Assembly: GCF_023973825.1 (NCBI RefSeq)
Contig: NC_090118.1
Coordinates: 1,533,001 to 1,597,000 of the forward strand
Direction: 5' to 3'
Source of the DNA: Plasmodium brasilianum
Taxonomy: Eukaryota; Apicomplexa; Aconoidasida; Haemosporida; Plasmodiidae
Length of the DNA: 64,000 nucleotides
Shown here one piece after another: positions 12,877 to 25,778 of this stretch. The notes under the pieces are model-generated. The model was given only the letters and a program-made list of their open reading frames with translations. It did no database searches and was not told where the DNA came from. Each line of letters starts with the position of its first letter. Within the stretch, counting starts at the first letter, position 1. Both the position numbers and the translations under genes were made by a program.

Positions 12877-14836
12877 AATTAATAATGAGTTACATACTTT
12901 TTTCTGTAATAAAATAATCAATGTAAACTAATAATTACAATATATATAAATATATATAATAAACATATCAATAATTGTTTAATTCTTATATATGAACATA
13001 CAGATAAGGGAATTTTTGATGAACAAGTTAAAAAAATTCTCTCTTAGTTTTTTTGTGAATTAGAATGTTTTAATATATTTCTATTTGTAGTTTAAATTAT
13101 AGTTTGAGCTTTAATGTAAATAATGGCTTCGGGTATATTAATGTATTTTAGTAAATTTGTATAAGTATATGTTTTTGTACGTTATTATAACTATATAAAA
13201 AGATTATCTATACAATTTTATCAACATTTTGTGGTGATTTATATTTTAACTATAATAAGATTTCTTTTTATTTGATCTCTTTCTAATCTAATATGTTTAT
13301 ATGTTGATATATTTAGATAAATGTTTAATTAGATTTATATTAAAAAAGGATGTATTACATTTTTCGTTTAACAATTAAATGTGAATGTATATTGTTGTAT
13401 TGATACATATATATTATATAAGGAAATATTTAATATTTATTATATAAATAAGTTTATTAATAATGTGTTATAGAACTTATTTATATAAACGTCCTTTTAA
13501 CAAACATTTATTTTTTTTTTAATGGTTTAAAGAGAAAATATAGATAGATATTAAATTATTATTTTTATTAAATATTTTTTTGTTTATATTATTTTAGTTC
13601 ACCTTTTCACCTATTGCGAAATTTTTAGTAGTTCGTTAGAGGTTTAAGAAATATTTTTTCAAAGTTTAATCGGAGTAATAACATTTTGTAAATACATAAT
13701 AGATATGATGATAAAAAGACTCGTACTATTACATTATATATAATCATAAAACATATAAATTATCACAAAAGTGTTAAATTTATTAGTTTATTAACTTTTA
13801 AAATTTTAGAATATCACTAATAATATATATAACGTATTTTCCTTATTAATACCATAGAGGGAATACAAAGGGCACAATAGACATCCATACATATCTTGTA
13901 AAATATTTATCCACAAAAAAGTATTAATTTAAAATGCATATATATATATATACTATTATCCTAAATTTAAAATTCTATAGAATATTGGACAAGCAAATTG
14001 ATAAACAGTCCAGGGGATATATTACATTATGCTTATTAATTAACTAATTTTTTGTGTATGCAACACTCGAATGAAAAATTCTGTATATAAGGATAAATAG
14101 AGAAATCAGCACACTTGAAAAATGATTAACTAATATTTCTTTAATCATTCGCATAATTAGAATACTCTAATACGTTTATTTAGACGATGCTAAAATATAT
14201 ACATTACATTCACTAAAAAAAGGTAAAGAAATAACTCAATCCAAAAATTAATTTAAAAAAAAATAAGGATACTCCTTATACAATAAAAAAACTAACACAT
14301 ATTATTAACAAAATAAGGCTTTTATTGTTGCTAATTGGATAATCATGGCAAATTGCATGAAATATTCAACGTATTTAATGCTACTATTAGTGAAGTATCA
14401 AAAGAATAGCACAGTTCTTAGCAGTATATAAAAAATATGCTTTCCAGTATTTAATCAAAAATTAATTAATAATATTTAAATAAATAAAAAATATATTTAA
14501 ATTATTCAGTTTGTATATACCTATTATATAGCTTTCATTTTGAATGCTTTAATATACATACATATATATATATATATATATATCGTTCCTTAACTATTCT
14601 ATCATCTAAGCAGTGAATAACTTAAATAAATGTAGAACATATATACATTTGATATAGCACTATATGAACATTAACACCTAATGTGTTTCTTATATATATT
14701 TAACAGAACATTTTAGAGTAGTCGATAATAATAAAATAATTCTTTAAAAATTATTTGAATTTCACTAATGATGCGAATCCCTATAAATATATGTTCTACT
14801 TACGCCTTCTCTAATTAGTATAAAATATAAGAAATA
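12877..14836. other. intergenic, no gene seen
   Basis: 3' flank of the fam-l gene with the conserved element at 13041-13072, then AT-rich DNA without a supported gene. A (TA)n tract lies at about 14562-14583. Confidence 0.6.
13041..13072 (+). promoter_or_regulatory. candidate fam-type 3' element
   Basis: CTTAGTTTTTTTGTGAATTA followed by GAATGTTTTA, 165 bp after the stop at 12876. Same element and spacing as at the other fam loci. Confidence 0.45.
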
Positions 14837-15740
14837 TTAACATGTTGAAATGTTAAAGCAATAAGCGTAAAACAGTATCGAAATACATTGACAATATGAA
14901 TTTATTGCTATAGTCACAATGGATAGAACTGAGAGGAATTACTCATGTACATATTGCAAGCGACCACCTTTAATAAATTTTATATACTCCAATTCTGTTA
15001 TTTAATATAAAAAAAGAATAGGCTTCAAATAGCCATTGTAGTATTAAGTTTTATATTCCAAGTAAATATTTAACATATTCATACTAATAATAGGAACTAT
15101 TCAACAAATAGTAGGAACATATAATTATTCTATATTGATATCCCTAAGCTGCAATTTGTGAAATAGGGTATCATACAATAATTATGTCCATATAAAATAG
15201 CAAAGTGAAGAATATGCATAAATAAAGCATAATAGTTATTTCCTATGTTTATTAAAAAAAAAAAAAAAAAAAGAAATATTATCATTGAAGGAAAACATTT
15301 CTATCCGTTCCTCCTCATGCAGTTTTATAAATTTTGGAATATTCTGTTTTACTTTCCATTTCCATTTTTTATTCCACTAATATAAACTCATAATTCTTGA
15401 TCATAATATTATATATAATTCTTTTATTCACATATAAAAATTTAAAATATATAATACCGTAAAAAAAAGTAAAATATTCTTATCTTCTTAGGTAAATCAT
15501 AATCACGATATATATGTTGACGCGAATTGCAGTAAAAAGCAGGCACTCTATAAAAAGTAAAAACTTGAACTGTTTAATGGTATATAAAAAAGCGTAAAAA
15601 TTAAAAGTAAATCAAGCTAACAATTTATAAGTGTAATATGTTAACTAAATGTAATTATGACAAATTAAATATTCTGCGTAAACAATGATACTGAAAAACA
15701 TTTTATCCATATATTTTTTCATTTTCATATTTCTCACCAT
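14837..15740 (-). pseudogene. possible decayed minus-strand gene (unrecognised)
   Basis: This stretch is visibly less AT-extreme than its surroundings. Three minus-strand open pieces look coding. 15740 downward: an ATG-led frame with a charged start and a hydrophobic core (MFFSIIVYAEYLI). 15376 down to 15236: an open frame directly after a TAG that could be a splice acceptor, rich in W, K and E (WNKKWKWKVKQNIPKFIKLH). 15001 down to 14837: 55 codons with one internal stop (ELEYIKFIKGGRLQYVHE, then a hydrophobic run). The order fits an exported-protein gene: leader exon, charged body, hydrophobic end. I cannot name the family and no splice chain joins the pieces cleanly. Chance open frames remain possible. 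Confidence 0.25.
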
Positions 15741-17249
15741 TCTCTATCCCTTATGCATACATTTTAAATGAAGCATTAAAAATATGAATTATGTATTTCA
15801 TTTAAAAGAGTTAATACGATATAATATTAAAATAAAATTAATAAAATAGGATTTATTATATTTTAGGGGCATAGAATTGTATAATAATTATTAATCAACA
15901 ATATAGTACTTATTTTGAAAAAAAAAAATTATATATACTATACATAGATAAAATACATCGTTAAGGATATAATAGAGGATAACATTTAACTAGTAACGTT
16001 TACATTATTATGTATGTAAATAAAATTTTTAGAACAATTTTGTTTAAAGCTGTTGTTAGATGTTGAATAATTAGAGTTTTCTAGAGATTATATACTAATT
16101 ATCCTGTAATCTTTTTTAAAAAATTTTTCGATATATATTATTAGTGGACAAAGAAGAATATACATATTCATATCAAAATAATGATATATTACTTATGCTT
16201 GTATATATATACTATTCATTTTAAGTATAATTTATATTAATGAAAACTGTGATTACGCAATATAATTATATAATATATACGTAGTTTTACTTTATGTAAT
16301 AAAAAATATAATACATTTTTGATCTGTATAAGTATTTAACAGTATGCTCCATTTAATCCTTGAAAAAGATGTATATTCTTATATAATGTCAATAATTCTA
16401 ATAATATAGTGCTAAAAATCAGATTAAAACTATAAAATATATACTTTTATTATGCTTTGTTTTATGAAGATTGCAATTATACAATTAGGATGGATATAAT
16501 CAAAAATAAAAACAAATAAATAAAACAGTATCATTTTATAACATACATTTTGTATTTCAATATTTTACTCATATTACTTTTGTATATTACTTTTTTTTTT
16601 TCAAGTTTTTGTAATTTTAGGGGAGCATTATTATTTTGATTTTATTTTTTTCTTTTTAATAAATTTATTTGGTTTTTTTTAAATAATTTTGTACATTTGA
16701 TGAAACATGAAGATCCTCTGAAAAAAAAAATTATGAAATCAAGAGAAATATTTTATATTTATGTTAACAAAATTCTCGTGGAATGAATTATATATGATAA
16801 AATTAAAATGCGAAGGAAACAAAAAAAAAAGAAAAACTAAGGAGTTTTATATTGTGTTTATATGATATATATTATTTATATACAATTTTTTTTATATATG
16901 TGAAATTTTTATTTTTTTTTTTTCATATACTTCTTATTTTTTAATATATTATAAAAAACATAGAGTGATACTGCAAATTAAACATTACATTTATTTAAAA
17001 ATGATACAAAACTAATAACAATTAATATGATTCATTGGAGCTGTTTTTATAGTACAATATATATATTATATATTTATTACAAATAAAATATATAATATTA
17101 AAATTGATTCTTTCTAAATGTAAATTTTGAACATAATATAAATATATATATTGCAACAATAAATAGTAACACAAAACGAAAAAAAAGTATAATTGAATGT
17201 AATTGTATTTAAAAAAATATAGTTGTTTAAATAACAAATTATGTTTTTC

Positions 17250-20200
17250 TTCTTTTTTATTTAATATGTGTAAATGCCCAAAGTAAGAACTGCGGTATAT
17301 ATTATTAGAAAAAAGCCCATACACATTTAAATTTATAGTGCATATTATTTCATATTAGAGTTAATAATAATTTATATATTATGATAGTGAATTCATCCTT
17401 AAAGAATGAAATATCTTGAAAATAAAATTAAAAAAATTATTCTCGTAATACATATATATTTATATTATATAGATTCTTTTAGTTATACTGATAAATATAA
17501 AGTTTCATTACTGCATAAAAAAAGTTTGTTTAATATGTGATTGTAGTGAGAATGAAATAAATTATATTTATACATACAATAATAATCTAAACAAGTGATA
17601 TTGTTCTTATATATAATTAATATCGTTTAATCTTATTGAATTACATGTATTCGTTCTACATGTAATATATTTAATATCAAATTGTAGAACTTTAGAACTG
17701 ATATTTCAAAACGTGATCTCACATTTTATAACATAACTATTTATTTAGTTATCATGCTATAAAAATTATTATGTTTGTATTAATTCTACATTAATTTATA
17801 ACATATTATTATTATTATTACTACTAATTATTAGACGACATAAAGAAAATTTTATTTTTCACAGTACCTAGTGATAGTATTATACCAATTTATTTATTTA
17901 ATTGTTCCTACTTTTATTATATGGATGAAGTTGCTATAATAAATATCGTACTTCCTAAGTATGTTAATCGTGAGTAATAATATTAATATTATTAATTAAT
18001 ATTAATATATTTTTAAAGAATATATCTTTTTTCTTAGTGATATAAAATATTTCAACAGAAGAATTATTAATTAATTTCAGGGTGTTTTTTTTACTTCGCT
18101 AAAATATTTAGCACTAATCTTTATATATGGACTTTTTATAGTTATCTTAGAAGTGTACTCAGCTGTATCATATTATTTTACAATATTATTATTATAAAAA
18201 ATTTATTCTGTATTTTTTTTTTTTGATATTTTTTTAAAACGCAGTTATATTAACATGTACAGTTATGTATTTTATATTTCGTATGATTATTATAATTGAA
18301 CAATTATAAGTTAAAATTATTTTCGATACGATGTACTATATTGTATGTCGTTCCACACATATATGTCTGATAATTCTCAGAATAATGAATAGTTAATTGA
18401 TCATTTTTTTTATATAGATATTTTAAAAATATTATATGCTTTTTTATTGAAGCAACTTAATTTTTCAAATGGAGTAAAATTATATAAAAAAAAATACATA
18501 TTTGTAAATGTGATATTAATAGATCAACAATTTCTTGTTGTAAAAGAATAAATGGATTGTAGAAGAGAATTTTCATGTATATTTGTAATAACTTATCGTG
18601 TGAAAAAAAGAAAAAATATGAAATATGATAAATATATGTTACCGTAATTTTAGAAAAACTTTAGATTAATTAGTGTTACTGATCGTACGTATGTACTTAT
18701 TCTCGTGTGTAAACTTCTCGCGAGAATGTTTTTTCAGGATATAGGATTCATTTATATTGAAGAGCTTCATTCCCTTAATTGACAAATTTTGAGAATAGTC
18801 CACCTTATGACTTAGTCATATAAATATTACGAGTACCATAATTATATTTTAAATTTTGCAATTTTTTAAAAAAACTTATTTGACATATGTATAATACATC
18901 TATTTATAAATTATTATATAATTAGTCTTGTTGTTTAGCATGTATTTATAGAGTGTATGTATTGATTTAAGTATTTACATTTTTTAGAAACATTAAACAA
19001 ATAATTTATATTAAAAATATAAAAAAGAGGAAATCTGTAAGCAATTTTTCTTCTTCAAAACAAAAAAAAATATAGATATACATAAATAAATTATAGTTCT
19101 AACAATGTAAACGTTATATTACATTCTATACAAATTGAACATTTAAATGCAAAATGTATATTTTTGTAAGTTTTTAACTGTATATTTAGGGTAAATATGA
19201 TAATTATATTTTGAAATTTAATATTATCTTTTATTTGACAAGTTTTATTAGTATGTATTAAATATAAAAAATCATTTTATGGAAAGCATGTAAACTTTAT
19301 TAATATATATATATTTATATAATAGCACAATTCACATATTGTATATATACTTAAAAAGAAGTATATTTAATATTTTACAACAAAATTAAACTATTTGCAT
19401 ATGAATTCCTATTTAAAAAAAAAAAAATAATTAATATAGGAAAAATTATATATACTGTTTAAAAAAATAGAACAAAAAAATATTTAGAAATAAGCAGTTC
19501 TTCTAAAATTAAAAAGGCCTATTTATAGCTGAATTTTTATAGGAATTAAATTATATAGTTTATTTATTTTTTATTTTGATTTTATAATTTATATTTATAT
19601 TTTTGTAAATATTAAAAATAGGTTATTATATTTTTTATGTAGTAACATTACTAGTAAAAAACTAAGGCAAGAAAATTGTGCAAAAAACTAAATGAAACTA
19701 AATAAGATTCTTTTTCATTATTGTAAAAACTAGATTACATATACATTAAAATAATACAAATATAATTATGTTAATTTATGTAATTTAAAAATTGTGTTAT
19801 AAATTTAGCTATTTATTTACTTTTTTAAATTTTTAATTATAATTCGAAAAAAATACTTGTTAATGAGGATATTATAATGTTATATTTTACAGGATTAATA
19901 TAGTTTTTGGTATATATACAATAATTTAAAAATTATCGTTCTCTTTAAAAAATCATAAAAAGAACAAAATATTGTAGGAATTATATTTGATGATTTTAAT
20001 AGTATTTTTCATAAAATATTATTCATTTATATATTTACGTCGATTCATTGATCATCGTCAACAATATATGTTCCTTATATTATGTATCTTTAAAAGAATA
20101 AATAAAAAAAAATATATATTCCTTCTAAATGTATAAGCAGATAAATTACTAAACCATATATATTAGTAGAATATATTGTTATTCTTTTTGATTTCTTATG

Positions 20201-20830
20201 TATATGTTACATCTTGCATATACTATTCTTATTTGTAAATTTATTTCATTTTATATATTTCTAAATTAATGAAATTATATGTAATATTTTGATGCCATTT
20301 TTGATTTTAGTTTCTTTTTTTTTTTTTTTTCTTATTTAATATTTTTTCTAAATATATATAATTAATTAATAGAGAATTATAAAATTATGTAAATTAATGT
20401 AGGGATTTATAATTCAGAAACAGTGATATAAATTAAACTTAATTAAAGTAGAAATATTAATGAATTATAGTAAAACAATAAAAAATTACTCCTTATTTGT
20501 TTTTAGAATATATATTTTTTCATATATTAGGTAGATCGCTAGATATTTCCTTTAAAAAAAAATTATACACTAAAAAAAAATTGTGTCTACTTGGCGATGA
20601 ATTAATGCATTTTTTATAATTAAATTAACAAAAATATTTATTTTTTTTATTATTTCTATTATTGTATTATTATAATAATCTATATTTCATTCAAAATTTG
20701 AACTTTTTCCAAAATAAATATTTATAAAATTTGAATTTAATATGGTATAGCATTCTTAACATAAGCAATTATTTTAATATATACAGGAATATATAATATA
20801 TGTATTCTCTACATTCTATATACTATATAA
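17250..20830 (+). repeat. diverged upstream cassette, copy A
   Basis: Blocks that reappear in the same order in copies B and C: 17251-17345 (like 42190-42280), 17925-17990 (like 42870-42930 and 46230-46300), 18100-18165 (like 43040-43100 and 46385-46440), 19290-19410 (like 44210-44330 and 47595-47705) and 20085-20230 (like 44780-44920 and 48400-48545). The second block from the right lies 1.9 kb before the fam-l start at 21218. Homology was judged by eye. Confidence 0.5.
20804..20829 (+). promoter_or_regulatory. candidate fam-type upstream element
   Basis: ATTCTCTACATTCTATATAC, 414 bp before the start codon at 21218. Confidence 0.45.
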
Positions 20831-21217
20831 AATAAATATTCAAATATAAAAAGTATTTACGTATTTATTTCAGAATTTATTGATAAAACAACAAATAAAT
20901 TATTATATAATTAGTTTCCTATATATAATAATTAGATTAGATATTATAAATATTTATTAGTTAATTCAAATTATTTCTTTTTAAGAAAAGTTGGTTTTTC
21001 TTAATTATGACTATGATAAATATTATGCAATACATTTTAAATTTATTTTTGTATCATAGATGTTTTGAAGTATATTATAGCTATGTATATTTTTTACTTA
21101 CTTAAGAAGCAATGATAAAAAAAAAATTTTAAAAAGAATTTTGCTTTTTATTATTAGATGTATAGTATAATATTATTAACTTCTTTATATTGATTACATT
21201 GTAATATTATCTATATA

Positions 21218-22180
21218 ATGGGAAAAAAACAAAAGACAATCATATTTATTAATTTTTTTGGGTTTATCCTTTTATCTTGGATATGTCCTTTTTACATTGA
21301 TGTTGTATGATAATATTATTTAAGGATATTTGAAATACTAATATTTTTCTGTTTTTTTTGTTAATACTTTTTTTTTCCTTCTAGCTTATTTATACTATTA
21401 AATAACAAATATTTACGTATTATTTTTTTAGAGCATGTTCAATATATCATTGGATAAGTACTGCGAGCTTAAGAAAATACAAAAAACAAGGAATTATAGA
21501 TTACTAGGAAAGTGTACACATAATATGGATTTAAATTTTATATGTACAAATGAAGAAATACTAAATATTGGATTAAATAATAGAAACGATATATGTAATA
21601 ATGAAGAAAGTGTGAAAACACAAATGAAGCAGTCAAATGGAAGTTCACCAGGAAATACAAGAGGTCATAAAAAATATATGAAAAATAAAACTTGTACATT
21701 TGAAACAAAAAAATATTCTCGTATAGAAAAAAAGATATTCAAGGAACTTGATTATCAGGATTTTCTTAAAAACAACAGAACAATTAGTGATAAGTTGTAC
21801 AAAAAATAATAATTAAAAAAAACAGATTACGGTTTGCTTTGCCTTTATTATTGTTTTTGTTGTTTTCATTAGGATTAATATTAGATTTTTCTTATAATTG
21901 TGGCCTTAGTAGGGGGTTATATAAGTTATTGAGTTTTTCATTAGGTCCGTCAATAATGGGGAAGTTTCATTGCTATTTGAAATCCGCTGTAAGCTCGTTT
22001 TTCAAGTATTCAGTACCAAAAAATGGTGGAAGTACTACTGATTTTTATATAACACCGTTTTTTCATTTTATAATATACTGCGTACTCTTCTTTATATTTG
22101 GTATAACTCTTATATTAGGAATTATTTATTACCATAAAAAAGTTAAAAAATTTGAAAAAATTAAATTCAGGAAAAGATAA
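21218..22180 (+). pseudogene. fam-l gene with a single-base frameshift
   Basis: Exon 1 is 21218-21304 (29 codons, leader IIFINFFGFILLSWICPF), intron 21305-21431 (127 nt), exon 2 from 21432. Exon 2 reads SMFNISLDKYCELKK, then TRNYRLLGKC with the R-x-L arginine at residue 52, and the fam-l block FETKKYSRIEKKIFKELDYQ. At 21801-21806 a run of six A is followed by TAA (21807-21809). The equivalent place in intact copies needs one more base, and the frame one base over continues as a normal family C-terminus from there to the TAA at 22178-22180. That part carries both membrane segments and the basic tail KKVKKFEKIKFRKR. As written, the product would stop at 154 aa with no membrane segment. Everything else, including the 3' element at 22351, looks intact. 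This is either a very recent loss or a base-call error in a homopolymer. Confidence 0.82.
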
Positions 22181-22350
22181 AGTGAATATTAATAAATGTA
22201 TTTCTTTTTTGTAATAAATTCCTTAATATAAAATAGCTTCTATAATATCATTAACTATATGCTTATTAGAAATACTCATAACTGATTATATTTTGGAGCT
22301 GAACTCATATATATATATAGTATTTTTGATATATATGTGTAAAAATATAT

Positions 22351-22382
22351 TTTCTAAGATTTTTCGGAATTTGAATGTTTTA
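22351..22382 (+). promoter_or_regulatory. candidate fam-type 3' element
   Basis: TTCTAAGATTTTTCGGAATT followed by TGAATGTTTTA, 171 bp after the stop at 22180. Confidence 0.42.
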
Positions 22383-24452
22383 ATATTTTTTAATTTACAT
22401 TATAATATATTGTACTACTTTGAATAAATATAATAGTTTTGTATATATTTTTTCGTTTTATAATTTTTTTCTATGAAAAATATATATATATTTATGTGTA
22501 TTAAAATGAATAATGTAATTCAAGATTCATATAATGATATTGATTGTGATAAGTTATAATTGATATAAAACATTCGTTTTTTGTTCATTATTTTTTTCTA
22601 ATCTATAATGATTATAATTTCTTTCCATTAAGAAAATGTATTATTAATATTGTATTCGAACTGAATAGGTCTTCTTTATTATATAATGATTAGAAGACAA
22701 TATATTTTCTTAGAATGATACATATATATATATTTATATACTTAAAAAAAATTAAAATTTATTGTATAGAAGTAATTCTTAGGGAAATAAACTATGAAAC
22801 AAAATAAAAAAAAAAAAAATTTTAATATATGCTATTTTTTTTCTTAATGATATCCTTATTAGGACATTAGTATATAATAAATATCATTTATTTATTAAAT
22901 ATCCACTGTTTATAATTCTTTAAGAATTTATACGTTTTTTATCTTTCCATTTAAATAGATAGTTAATTTTATTACTTTATATTTTTCTTTATTATTGTGT
23001 TAATTCTATTTTGGAGACTTAAATATATATTATATAGAAAATTTATGAATAAATTAACTATATATTTTTTTTAAATTTCACATACTTAAAAAATTAATTC
23101 ATTGAAGTTGAAAATATATTAATATATAATACATATAAATTCCCTTTTTCTTTCGTTTTTCATATTTTTAGCAATTTAAATATATGCTTATGTCTATAAG
23201 AAGGTGAATTATTGTTAAGGGAGATAAATAAATATATATTTTTTACATGATCATATAATAATGTGTAGGTAATTCTTTATATGTATATTTCCTATTTTTT
23301 ACGTGAATATTTATAATACTAGTTATTACCATTTTGGAGGTGTGTATATATACATATAGTTTATATTGTAAATTAATAATTCATTTATATTCATAATGTC
23401 ATTTTTAAAATAATATAAAAATAAAAAAAAAAGAAGAACTACTTTTTTGTAAGCAAAACATTAATGAGTAATATAGATTTTCTTTATCAACTAAGTTTTA
23501 ATAAGGTTTGTTTTATAGTATACATTATTTATTTTACGTGGAATAAGTAGATAAGCGTAATACATAAGCATAAATATGAAAATATTTCTCGAGTATTTTT
23601 TTTCAATAAATTATATTTTTATTCCTTACAAATAAATGTTTTAATATAGTACTTATATATGTTTTAGTTTGATAAATATATATACTTACACTATTGATTA
23701 TTCATTAAAATAATCCATGTACATTAATTTTAATTTTTTTTTTTTAAATATATATTTGAGCTACAGAGAATGAGACGGATATATATAGAATATTCTTTAT
23801 GGAAAAATGAAAACATGACTAAAAAGAATTTTGCTAAAAGAATCAATTACTTTTTTTATTTAACCTTGTGTTTATTTTTAATATAAAGTAATACTATAAT
23901 TAGTTAAAATATGTTATTCTCTACAAATAACATGTATGAGCATAGATGTATGTAAACATTCTACCGTGAATATACAAATTCTTTTATGTTTTTTTTTAAT
24001 TGAAATATTATATTTAAAATAAATATTAATAAAACAAAAAAGAAAATAAATTGATGAATTTAAAAATATTTTATTTATAAATAACACAATTCCATAACAT
24101 TAAAAAATATAATTTTTAAAAAATAAGGTGCAATTATAAAAAATTAGTTCGTACTTTCTTTAAACATATATTTCTTTGTTGATTAGTTGGAACATTATAA
24201 AATAAATTTTTTTAATTATATTTAGAATGTAAAAATCTTTATATGAATAAGGACCAACTAAATCATAAATTTTAATTTAGATGACACAAAATATTTTCTT
24301 CAATTAATATATGTTTTAATAATTAATATTCATTAAGAATAATAAGTGGTTGATCTAAAATATAAAATTTGCAAAATTATAATTTCTAATAGCATAAATT
24401 ACACAAATTTATTAATAATAGTTTTAATATATAGGGTAATGTATTATATATA

Positions 24453-24475
24453 TATCCTCTATCTTCTCTATTAGG
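24453..24475 (+). promoter_or_regulatory. candidate fam-type upstream element
   Basis: TATCCTCTATCTTCTCTATT, 430 bp before the fam-m start codon at 24883. It shows that the element is not confined to fam-l. Confidence 0.42.
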
Positions 24476-24882
24476 CATAAACTGAATATTTACATATAAT
24501 TAGAAATGTCATATATCTAAGTTATTCTGAAATAAATAAAAAAAAATTATATAATATTTAACTAAATAAATAATTAAATAATATTTTTTTTTTTGAATAT
24601 TTATAGTTCAATTCAAATTATTTTATTTTGAAGGCTCTTGATTTTTATTAAAATATACTTAATCATAAAATAATATAATATATTTTTCATTTATATTTCT
24701 ATGTAGTTTTTTCAAAGTGCATTCTAGTTATGTATATTTCATCAACACTTTACCTCAAAAATATAAAAAATAATAAAAAAAAATTAAATAAATATTTATA
24801 GTGTCCTTTATCATTAGACGAATATTATATTATTATTAATTTATTCATTATTTTAAATATTACAATATTAAAGATATATTAT

Positions 24883-25778
24883 ATGGAACTAAGAATTAAT
24901 AAAATATTATTTAATATAATATCTGCTTTTAGCTTTCTATCGGGAATTTTCTTTTTTAAAAATGATGGGGTATGATAATATTTTATATATTATTGTATAA
25001 TTTCTAATTTTCGTATTTTTTTTTTTATTAATACAGTTTTTTACAATTAAATTATTTATACATTTTAATAATAAATATTTGTTTTTTGTTTTCTTATCAG
25101 ATTACGTTTAAAGATTTTTTATATGGAAATTGCGTTATGAGTAAAAGTTTATATACAAGAAATTATCGATTACTAACAAAATATAATCAGGATAAAGATT
25201 CAAATAATATATATTTAAACGAAAGATTTCCAATTAATGGTGCAAATGAAAATAAAGATATTTATAATAATATATTGTGGTATATAGACAAAAACAAAAA
25301 ATGCAATAAAAATATGTTAAATAAGGCTCAGTACTATACAGAAGTTGTGGATTACAATAATGGAATATTTGATGGAAAACATTTCCATTTTGAAAAAAGA
25401 TTAATCAAAAAAAAGGATTATGATCATTTTCTTGAAAAGCAGAGAAGAATTCAAAATATAGCTTTAAAAAAGATTAAGCTTAGAAATTACCGATTTGTAG
25501 GTATTATATTATTACTTTTTTTCTTGTTGGGTATAGGATTACCAATATTACAAGGATTTAAATTGCTACAAAGTGCAGGAGATAGTATTAAAGCATTTTC
25601 ATGGGTAAAATCCTTTTGGGATATTGTTGAATCATGGTTAGATAATGCAAAATATCATTTTTTTATAATATCATATGGAACAATTATTTTCATATTATTT
25701 GTAATACTTTTAATAACGCTTCCCAATATTTTAAGAAATAATGAAAAATATAATAAATTGAAGTTGATGATGGAGTAA
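24883..25778 (+). CDS. fam-m family exported protein (two exons, intact)
   Basis: Exon 1 is 24883-24969 (29 codons; an atypical leader, FNIISAFSFLSGIFFF), intron 24970-25100 (131 nt), exon 2 25101-25778; total 254 aa. Exon 2 opens ITFKDFLYG, and the R-x-L motif TRNYRLLTKYNQ has its arginine at residue 52. Residues about 106-146 carry the fam-m block (TEVVDYNNGIFDGKHFHFEK, then KKKDYDHFLEKQRRI), which separates it from fam-l. Membrane segments are predicted at about 160-180 (GIILLLFFLLGIGLPIL) and 215-239, and the end is LRNNEKYNKLKLMME. fam-m, like fam-l, is a P. malariae family of presumed exported surface proteins that often lie next to a fam-l gene. Here a fam-l copy lies 2.7 kb upstream on the same strand. 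No lesion seen. Confidence 0.9.

Larger units (their letters stand above)
15741..21217. other. long intergenic stretch, mostly upstream cassette A
   Basis: No supported gene. From about 17.25 to 20.83 kb the sequence resembles 42.2-45.5 and 46.2-49.1 kb (see repeat features). The minus-strand open frame at 17022-17324 lies partly inside that repeat, is F/Y/L-rich low-complexity and is not conserved as a frame in the other copies. A palindrome, TTCTCGCGAGAA, lies at 18715-18726. Confidence 0.55.
22181..24882. other. intergenic, no gene seen
   Basis: Spacer of 2.7 kb between the frameshifted fam-l and the fam-m gene. It holds the 3' element at 22351-22382 and the upstream element at 24453-24475; nothing else is supported. 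Confidence 0.6.

Noticed and set aside
16440..16600. Sequence resembling a fam exon-2 start (GATTGCAATTATACAATT) followed by T-rich hydrophobic-like codons
   Set aside because: Similarity to the 12130 region is short, no leader exon or membrane block follows, and chance matching is likely.
17022..17324. Minus-strand open frame of 100 codons
   Set aside because: F/Y/L-rich low-complexity, no splice or family context, and the same DNA in cassette copy B (about 42.1-42.3 kb) does not keep the frame.
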